NCBI GenBank assembly: GCA_947258515.1
Contig: CAMYIO010000007.1
Span: forward strand, 1-32,101
Origin: an uncultured Ectothiorhodospiraceae bacterium
Lineage (GTDB): Bacteria; Pseudomonadota; Gammaproteobacteria; UBA9214
Direction: 5' to 3'
Length of the DNA stretch: 32,101 nucleotides
Both the position numbers and the translations under genes were made by a program. Below the pieces are notes generated by a model that saw nothing but the letters and a program-made list of their open reading frames with translations, did no database searches and was not told where the DNA came from. Below, piece after piece: positions 26,664 through 32,101 of the stretch (position 1 is the stretch's first letter; every line of letters begins with the position of its first letter).

Positions 26664-27992
26664 TTACAGTATGTAGCGGCTCAGGTCTTCATCCTTGACC
26701 AGTGCATCGAGATGTTCATTGACGTAGGCTGCATCGATAACCAGCTTCATGCCGGCACTGTCGGTGGCCTCAAACGAGATCTTTTCCAGCAAACGTTCCA
26801 TCACCGTGTGCAGGCGCCGTGCACCGATATTTTCCGTGCGTTCATTGATCTGACTGGCGATTTCGGCAATGCGCACAATGCCGTTTTCGGAAAACTCCAG
26901 GGTGACGTTCTCGGTAGCCATGAGCGCGGCGTATTGTTCCGTCAACGAGGCATCCGGTTCCGTAAGGATACGGGTAAATTCGGCGGCACCCAGATCATCG
27001 AGCTCAACCCGAATGGGTAGCCGCCCCTGCAGTTCCGGTATCAGGTCCGAGGGTTTCGAGAGGTGAAACGCACCCGAGGCAATAAACAGAATATGATCGG
27101 TCTTTACCATGCCGTGCTTGGTCGAGACGGTGCTGCCTTCGACCAGGGGTAACAGGTCACGCTGCACGCCTTCACGCGAGACGTCTGGTCCACTGGACTC
27201 GCCACGCCGGGTGACCTTGTCGATTTCATCGAGGAACACGATGCCGTTTTGCTCGACGTTTTCCAGTGCGCTGTGTTTAAGGTCGTCCTCGTTAATCATT
27301 CTGGCAGCTTCCTCGTCACAGAGCAGCTTGCGTGCATCCTTGATGCGCAGTTTGCGTGACTTGGTACGGTTGCCGCCCATATTCTGGAACATGCCCTGCA
27401 GCTGGCTGGTCATCTCTTCCATGCCGGGTGGTGCCATGATTTCCACACCCACGGGGGTAACCGAGAGCTCGATCTCGATTTCCCTGTCATCCAGCGTACC
27501 CTCGCGGAGGCGCTTGCGAAATTTCTGACGGGTTTCGGATGTGCTGTCATCTGCCGCGCCAGGCGCCATGCCCTTGGGTGATGGCAGCAGGGCATCCAGA
27601 ATACGGTCTTCCGCGGCATCTTCTGCACGGTGGCGCACCTTGTCCATGGCGGTCTCGCGTGCCAGCTTGATGGCGGCATCGGCAAGATCGCGCACGATAG
27701 ACTCGACATCACGACCCACGTAGCCCACTTCGGTAAACTTGGTGGCCTCGACCTTGATGAAGGGGGCATTGGCAAGCCGTGCCAGGCGACGCGCGATCTC
27801 TGTTTTACCCACGCCTGTGGGGCCGATCATGAGGATGTTCTTCGGGGTGATCTCTGCACGCAGCTGCTCGTCGACCTGCATACGCCGCCAGCGGTTGCGC
27901 AAGGCAATGGCTACCGAGCGCTTGGCGTCATCCTGGCCGATGATGTGTTTGTCCAGTTCCTGGACGATTTCTCTGGGTGTCATTTGCGACAT
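26664..27992 (-). CDS. hslU: ATP-dependent protease ATPase subunit HslU
   Basis: 442 residues from ATG 27992, one less than E. coli; a longer in-frame reading to 28109 runs through hslV and is rejected. GGGAAGAA precedes the start. AAA+ unfoldase with Walker [11 protein letters not shown], the GYVGRDVES pore loop, Walker [10 protein letters not shown] and the sensor regions. The C-terminal tail (EDLSRYIL) that inserts into HslV pockets is intact. HslU feeds unfolded substrates to the HslV chamber. The partner hslV, just upstream, has an abnormal C-terminus. Confidence 0.97.
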   Translation of the reverse strand: MSQMTPREIVQELDKHIIGQDDAKRSVAIALRNRWRRMQVDEQLRAEITPKNILMIGPTGVGKTEIARRLARLANAPFIKVEATKFTEVGYVGRDVESIVRDLADAAIKLARETAMDKVRHRAEDAAEDRILDALLPSPKGMAPGAADDSTSETRQKFRKRLREGTLDDREIEIELSVTPVGVEIMAPPGMEEMTSQLQGMFQNMGGNRTKSRKLRIKDARKLLCDEEAARMINEDDLKHSALENVEQNGIVFLDEIDKVTRRGESSGPDVSREGVQRDLLPLVEGSTVSTKHGMVKTDHILFIASGAFHLSKPSDLIPELQGRLPIRVELDDLGAAEFTRILTEPDASLTEQYAALMATENVTLEFSENGIVRIAEIASQINERTENIGARRLHTVMERLLEKISFEATDSAGMKLVIDAAYVNEHLDALVKDEDLSRYIL

Positions 27993-28005
27993 ACTTTCTT
28001 CCCGG

Positions 28006-28491
28006 TTATTGACAGCCCGACCGCAGGAGCGCCCCATTGGGCGCGAACATGTCGGTATTATCCAGCAGCGCACGGGCCGCTGCCTGTGCATAGGGTCCGC
28101 CCGAGCCAATCGCCATGAGGGAGTTTTCCGGCTCGATCACATCGCCGTTGCCGCTGATAATCAACGAGGTCTCGCTATCAGCCACGGCCAGCAGGGCCTC
28201 GAGGTTGCGCAGCATCTTGTTGGTGCGCCAGTCCTTTGCCAGTTCAACCGCCGCCCGTGTCAGCTGACCGCTGTGTTTCTCCAGTTTGCCTTCAAACAGT
28301 TCGAACAGGGTAAAGGCATCGGCCGTCCCGCCGGCAAAACCCGCGATGACCTTGTCATCATAGAGGCGGCGGACCTTGCGGGCATTGCCCTTCATAATAG
28401 TGTCGCCCATGGTTACCTGGCCATCACCACCAATGGCAACGCTGTTGCCGCGCCGGACAGAAAGGATGGTTGTGCCGTGAAATTGGTCCAC
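28006..28491 (-). CDS. hslV: ATP-dependent protease subunit HslV with replaced C-terminus
   Basis: 161 residues from a GTG at 28491, preceded by GGAGG at 28499-28503. After the propeptide MDQFHG, the mature protein starts with the catalytic Thr ([19 protein letters not shown]). Residues up to about 148 match HslV closely ([39 protein letters not shown]). The rest is wrong: about 33 residues that normally form the last helices and the DICIYTN strand are replaced by 13 alien residues ([13 protein letters not shown]). These are encoded by a REP-like palindrome (28023-28048). The peptidase chamber is unlikely to fold normally, so the gene may be inactive, or the assembly may have lost about 60-100 bp. 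Confidence 0.85.
   Translation of the reverse strand: MDQFHGTTILSVRRGNSVAIGGDGQVTMGDTIMKGNARKVRRLYDDKVIAGFAGGTADAFTLFELFEGKLEKHSGQLTRAAVELAKDWRTNKMLRNLEALLAVADSETSLIISGNGDVIEPENSLMAIGSGGPYAQAAARALLDNTDMFAPNGALLRSGCQ
28023..28048 (+). repeat. REP-like palindrome in the 3' end of hslV
   Basis: 26 nt with GCGCCC (28029-28034), loop CATT, GGGCGC (28039-28044), framed by GCAGGA and GAAC. The plan AGGAGCG-N3-N4-N3'-CGCGA has the same length and ends as the two copies at 29-54 and 73-98, but the inner arms differ. Homology of hslV stops where this element begins. Confidence 0.72.
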
Positions 28492-28576
28492 ATTGAGCCT
28501 CCGCAAAAAGGGCGTTCGATTGTACACCAAACAATTGGGACAATCGGACTGAATAAAAAGGGGTTTTAAAACGCGG

Positions 28577-29476
28577 TTATTTCGCTTTGCGCGCGCGCGG
28601 GTGGGCCTTGTCGTAGACCTGTGCAAGGTGCTGGAAATCAAGGTGGGTATAGATCTGCGTGGTGCTGATATCCGCGTGTCCGAGGAGTTCCTGCACGGCG
28701 CGCAGGTCGCCGCTGGATTCCAGCAGGTGACTGGCGAAGGAGTGTCGCAGCGTGTGCGGGTGTACATCACCCGGAATACCCTGCCGACGCGCCCAGTCCT
28801 TGACGCGTTGTTGCACCGCCCGTACCCCCAGACGCTTGCCGCCGCGACCGGTAAAGATGGCGGCTTCGCTGCCACGCTGCGGACGCAGTTGCTGCCAGGC
28901 ACGCAAGGCACTGATGGCCTTGCCACCCACCGGTAGCACACGTGTTTTTGCCCCCTTGCCGGTGACCCGCACGGTGCGGTCATTAAAATCCACATCGCCG
29001 TCATTCAGGCCGACCAGCTCAGAGAGCCGCAGACCGGATGAATACATCAGTTCCAGCATGGCGAGGTCACGTACCACCAGCAGGTCCTCGCTGTTGACGT
29101 TCAACAGACTGGCGATGTCATCGACGTTGAGGGTATCCGGCAGATGCTGCTCCGATTTCGGTGCACGCACATCCAGACCGGGGTTCAGGGTGACCGCGTG
29201 TTCGCGCAGCAGGTAGTTGTAGAACGAACGCAGTGCTGACAGGCGTCGCTGAATGCTGCGTCCGCTCAGACCGCGACGGTGGCACTGCGCCGCATAGTGT
29301 CTGACGTGCCGGCTATCAAGATCGCGCCAGTCATTGACGCCGGCCTTTTCACACCAGCCCTGCAGTTCCAGCAGGTCACGCCGGTAGTGCTTGCCGGTGT
29401 TGTCCGAGAGCCGTCGCTCGGTCCGCAGATGATGCAGGAATTTGTTGATCCAGTGCAGGGTAGGGGGGGATGCCAC
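28577..29476 (-). CDS. xerC: Tyrosine recombinase XerC
   Basis: 299 residues. An N-terminal core-binding SAM-like domain (about 1-95) and a C-terminal catalytic domain. All six active-site residues are visible: Arg150 (SGLRLSEL), Lys174 (TGKGAKTR), His241 and Arg244 (HTLRHSFA), His267 (LLGHADI) and Tyr276 (TQIYTH). XerC works with XerD at dif to resolve chromosome dimers. The order dapF-DUF484-xerC matches E. coli dapF-yigA-xerC. The 85-bp gap to hslV (28492-28576) holds the hslV ribosome binding site and nothing else evident. Confidence 0.96.
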   Translation of the reverse strand: MASPPTLHWINKFLHHLRTERRLSDNTGKHYRRDLLELQGWCEKAGVNDWRDLDSRHVRHYAAQCHRRGLSGRSIQRRLSALRSFYNYLLREHAVTLNPGLDVRAPKSEQHLPDTLNVDDIASLLNVNSEDLLVVRDLAMLELMYSSGLRLSELVGLNDGDVDFNDRTVRVTGKGAKTRVLPVGGKAISALRAWQQLRPQRGSEAAIFTGRGGKRLGVRAVQQRVKDWARRQGIPGDVHPHTLRHSFASHLLESSGDLRAVQELLGHADISTTQIYTHLDFQHLAQVYDKAHPRARKAK

Positions 29477-29513
29477 GATCTTCAGGCACTGCAGGGCGAT
29501 GTCAGGTCCCGCT

Positions 29514-30236
29514 TCAGTCTGTCACCGGGGCGTCGGTCTTGAGGTGCTCGGTCAGCAACAGGTCCATCAGTTCACCCAGGTGGGTCAGGAACAGTGTGCC
29601 CATACCGGGGTGGAAGCGGCTGGCTTCGCGGCTGCCGATTGCCAGCACACCTTGCTGGCAGTGATGGCCCAGCGGAATCAGGGCCGCTGATTCAATCGCC
29701 TGTGCCTGGTCGCCAAACAGGTACTGCAGCTGCTCCTGTTTAAAGCGTCCGCACTGCGGCCGTGAGGTCTTCAGAAATGCCTCGAAATGCCGTAGCTCGG
29801 CTGCGTTCGGGTCATAGACTTCAACGCCGCATTCACGTGTTTGTGTCTCCGTCATGCCGGCCAGACGCATGACGACGGTATCGGCGTTGAACTCGCCCAG
29901 CAGGTTTTCGGTGAGGGTGTCCAGCAGTGTTTCCAGCGAGTGTGCCTTGACAAGGCCAAGGGTCAGCTGGTGCATGCGTTCATTGAGGCGATTGTTGTCG
30001 CGGGCGACATGCACCAGGTCCATGAGCTTGCGCTTTAGCTGACTGTTTTGATCGCGCAGTACCTTGACCTGGTGTTCCACCAGTGAAACGGCGGGACCCA
30101 CGGCATGTGGTATTTGCAGGGAGGCCAGCAGGCTGGCGTTGTTATGAAAGAACTCGGGATTGTCACGCAGATAATCGGCAACCGTTTTTTCTTCCAGTGG
30201 CAGTGCCGGTGATTGAGTCTGCTGAGATGTCGTCAT
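29514..30236 (-). CDS. DUF484 family protein (YigA-like)
   Basis: 240 residues from ATG 30236, which overlaps the dapF stop by 4 bp (ATGA); a longer in-frame reading to 30368 is rejected because it lies inside dapF. The N-terminal VADYLRDNPEFFHNNASLLASLQIPH is the DUF484 signature. A coiled coil follows (about 65-100), then a GAF-like domain (about 105-230) with LIPLGHHCQQGVLAIGSRE. The function is unknown. The conserved position between dapF and xerC, plus a GAF-like fold, suggests a regulatory or recombination-linked role (inference). Confidence 0.92.
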   Translation of the reverse strand: MTTSQQTQSPALPLEEKTVADYLRDNPEFFHNNASLLASLQIPHAVGPAVSLVEHQVKVLRDQNSQLKRKLMDLVHVARDNNRLNERMHQLTLGLVKAHSLETLLDTLTENLLGEFNADTVVMRLAGMTETQTRECGVEVYDPNAAELRHFEAFLKTSRPQCGRFKQEQLQYLFGDQAQAIESAALIPLGHHCQQGVLAIGSREASRFHPGMGTLFLTHLGELMDLLLTEHLKTDAPVTD

Positions 30237-31063
30237 AGTTCCATGCGCCCTTGGTAGACTGTCGTGGCGGGCCCGGTCATCAGCACCGGCTGCCCCTCGC
30301 CGGCCCAGCTTACCACAAGTTCGCCGCCGTTCAGGAGTACTTTGACACTTTCTGACAATCGTTCCCACAGGCGTCCGGCCACAACGGCGGCGCAGGCGCC
30401 GCTGCCGCAGGCGAGCGTTTCACCGGCGCCGCGCTCAAAGACACGCAAGCGGATGCAGCTATCATCCACGATCTGCATGAAGCCGACATTGGCGCGTTCC
30501 GGAAAGCGCGGATGATGTTCGAGAGCCGGGCCGACGCTGGCGACGGGGGCGTTCTCGATGTCATCGACCCGCAGCACGGCATGCGGGTTGCCCATGGAAA
30601 TGGCCGCGATTTCCAGGTGCCGGTCAAGGACATCCAGCACGTAGGCAGGCTCGCGCTGCGGCGCGACAAAAGGAATGTCAGCCGGTTCCAGCCGCGGTAC
30701 GCCCATGTCGACGCTAATCCGGCCGTCGGCCTGCAGGGTGAGCTGCAGCGGGCCGCCGAGAGTTTCGACCTGCAGCTGCGACTTGTCCGTCAGGCCCTGG
30801 TCACGGACAAAGCGCATGAAGCAGCGCGCACCATTGCCGCACTGCTGCACTTCACCGCCATCGGCATTGTAAATGCGGTAACGAAAGTCCGACGCGGCGG
30901 TAGTGGCTGCCTCAACCAGCAGCAACTGGTCACAGCCGATGCCGAAATGGCGGTCAGCCAGCTGCTGTACCTGCTGCGGCGTCAGGGATACGCACTGGTT
31001 GATGGCGTCGATGACGATAAAGTCATTGCCGAGCCCGTGCATCTTGGTGAAGTTCAAGACCAT
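30233..31063 (-). CDS. dapF: Diaminopimelate epimerase
   Basis: 276 residues, full length. It isomerises LL- to meso-diaminopimelate for peptidoglycan and lysine. The two catalytic cysteines are visible: Cys75 (VQQCGNGARC) and Cys219 (LACGSGACA). The N-terminal FTKMHGLGNDF is the family signature. It starts 3 bp after lysA and overlaps DUF484 by 4 bp, so lysA-dapF-DUF484-xerC is probably one transcript. Confidence 0.97.
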   Translation of the reverse strand: MVLNFTKMHGLGNDFIVIDAINQCVSLTPQQVQQLADRHFGIGCDQLLLVEAATTAASDFRYRIYNADGGEVQQCGNGARCFMRFVRDQGLTDKSQLQVETLGGPLQLTLQADGRISVDMGVPRLEPADIPFVAPQREPAYVLDVLDRHLEIAAISMGNPHAVLRVDDIENAPVASVGPALEHHPRFPERANVGFMQIVDDSCIRLRVFERGAGETLACGSGACAAVVAGRLWERLSESVKVLLNGGELVVSWAGEGQPVLMTGPATTVYQGRMEL

Positions 31064-31066
31064 GAC

Positions 31067-31922
31067 TCAGGACGGCAGTAGTTGTTCGTGGCGATAAAGA
31101 TCATCCAGCGTTTCCCGTTCACGGATCACAAACACGCGGTTGCCGTCCACCATGACTTCGGCCGCACGCGGGCGTGAGTTGTAATTGGAGCTCATGGTGA
31201 AGCCGTAGGCACCGGCGGAGCGGATTGCCAGCCGGTCACCTTCGGCCAGTAACAGCTCGCGATCCTTGCCAAGGAAGTCACCCGTTTCGCAAACCGGGCC
31301 AACGACATCATAGCGTGTTGGCGTACCCTCGCGTGGCTGTACCGGCACGATGTCGTGCCAGGCATCGTACAGCGCAGGGCGTTGCAGATCGTTCATGGCC
31401 GCATCGATAATCGCAAAGTTCTTGTGCGGTGTATGTTTCAGGTATTCCACGGTCGTCAGCAGTATGCCGGCATTGCCGGCAATGGCGCGGCCCGGTTCCA
31501 GCAGCAGTTCCTGCGGGCGGCCTGACATGCGTGCCAGCAGGGCACGTGCATAGGCATCCGGCAGTGGCGGTTGCTCCCGGTCACTGTAGGAAATGCCGAG
31601 GCCGCCACCGAGGTCGATATGCGCCAGTTCAATGCCGTCTGACTGCAGCCGGTCCACCAGTTGCAGCACCCGTTCGAGTGCATCCACAAACGGTGCGGTA
31701 TCGGTCAGCTGTGAACCAATGTGACAGTCAATACCGGTTACCTGCAGATGTGGCAGGTCGGTAGCGTGCTGATACACCTGCAGTGCCGTGTCGACATCAA
31801 TGCCAAACTTGTTATCGCGCAGCCCCGTGGAAATATAGGGGTGTGTCCGTGCATCGACATCCGGGTTGACACGTATTGATACCGGTGCGATGTGTCCGCT
31901 CCCGGCAGCCACCATCCAGTCG
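31067..31922 (-). CDS. lysA: Diaminopimelate decarboxylase, N-terminal part missing
   Basis: About 285 residues of the C-terminal two thirds of LysA, which decarboxylates meso-diaminopimelate to lysine using PLP. Homology begins near VAAGSGHIAPVSIRVNPDVD. The blocks DLGGGLGI, EPGRAIAGNAG and CETGDFLGKDREL (with the active-site Cys from the partner subunit) are present. The first 120-125 residues, including the PLP-binding lysine, are absent because the sequence changes near 31910-31930 to an unrelated isocitrate dehydrogenase fragment on the opposite strand. An open frame continues to 31948 but its first residues do not look like LysA. Either the contig is chimeric or the gene is truly broken. 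Confidence 0.9.
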
Positions 31923-32101
31923 ATCCGGCAGAACCGGGTCGGGATCAAGGGCCCGCTTCAAACGCCGATCGGCGGCGGGTGGCGCTCGGTGAACGTGTCG
32001 ATCCGCCAGGCGCTCGACCTCTACGTGTCGCTCCGGCCGGTCAGGACGCTGCCAGGACCGAGCAAGTCACGGTATACAGACGTCGACGTTGTGGTCGTTC
32101 G
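31923..32101 (+). CDS. Isocitrate dehydrogenase fragment, open at the window edge
   Basis: 59 codons on the plus strand read as the substrate-binding part of an isocitrate dehydrogenase: VGIKGPLQTPIGGGWRSVNV, followed by LDLYVSLRPVRTLPG and SRYTDVDVVVV. The isopropylmalate dehydrogenase relatives lack this KGPL-x-TPIGGG-x-RS pattern. Only 9 of 59 third codon positions are A or T. It continues beyond the window; its own 5' end is missing. NAD- versus NADP-type cannot be settled. It abuts truncated lysA head to head. Confidence 0.78.
   Translation, partial: MRQNRVGIKGPLQTPIGGGWRSVNVSIRQALDLYVSLRPVRTLPGPSKSRYTDVDVVVV

Noticed and set aside
27739-28569. 276-codon plus-strand frame opposite hslU and hslV
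   Set aside because: No family resemblance and it lies antisense to two clearly conserved genes; a GC-rich shadow frame.
28006-29004. Long open frame spanning hslV and much of xerC on the minus strand
   Set aside because: Only the last 161 codons are HslV; the upstream part is xerC read in another frame. The GTG at 28491 with GGAGG marks the true start.

Overview
The window reads as a chromosomal segment of a free-living, non-enteric gammaproteobacterium of moderately high GC, perhaps Chromatiales-like; the genus cannot be fixed from sequence alone. The reasons are gene order and content: glyQ-glyS-gmhB-plsC, glnA-(DUF4124)-ntrB-ntrC, trmL/gpsA/secB/rhodanese/gpmI/envC/ctpA/yibQ (close to the order I recall from Pseudomonas, and to the enteric yibN-grxC-secB-gpsA-cysE-trmL region), ubiE-ubiJ-ubiB, xerC-hslV-hslU and lysA-dapF-DUF484. 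Coding density is very high and no stretch of 300 bases lacks a gene. I see no tRNA, rRNA, CRISPR array, prophage or insertion sequence.

Layout. 1-98: a pair of inverted REP-like palindromes that supplies the stop codon of plsC. 95-4744 (minus): glyQ, glyS, a MazG-like pyrophosphohydrolase, gmhB, plsC. 4967-8141 (plus): an unrecognised protein, then a PP-loop/NFACT-R tRNA-thiolation-type enzyme, tusA and a CDF metal transporter. 8129-13271 (plus): the nitrogen block, with two NtrC-type sites and a sigma-54 promoter before glnA, a strong terminator, a secreted DUF4124 protein, another NtrC-type site and a sigma-54-like element, then ntrB and ntrC. 13268-17119: pyrD (class 1B-like, minus), trmL (plus), then an ArsR/SqrR-like regulator, a rhodanese, secB and gpsA as a minus-strand run. 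17318-23047 (plus): gpmI, envC, ctpA, yibQ-like, DJ-1/YajL-like. 23103-31922 (minus): lysA (cut), dapF, DUF484, xerC, hslV, hslU, DUF971, ubiE, ubiJ, ubiB.

How parts work together. GlnA makes glutamine and NtrB/NtrC sense and answer nitrogen state. The DNA carries a textbook enhancer arrangement: two TGCAC-N7-GTGCA-type sites 31 bp apart, about 100-130 bp before a GG-N10-GC promoter. The PP-loop enzyme and TusA look like a local sulfur relay for tRNA thiolation. The ArsR-type regulator has two cysteines placed as in persulfide sensors and sits directly before a membrane-anchored rhodanese. UbiE/J/B belong to ubiquinone synthesis; HslUV is an ATP-dependent protease; XerC resolves chromosome dimers; DapF/LysA finish lysine and diaminopimelate synthesis.

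Most unusual points: the C-terminus of HslV is replaced by a short REP-like palindrome of the same architecture as the pair at the left edge; the right edge (about 31,920 on) switches abruptly from the middle of lysA to an oppositely oriented isocitrate dehydrogenase fragment, most likely a chimeric contig end; and the nitrogen-control sites are unusually clear. I did not find a wholly new multi-gene system. The best candidates for under-described biology are the PP-loop/TusA/CDF cluster and the REP-like invasion of hslV.
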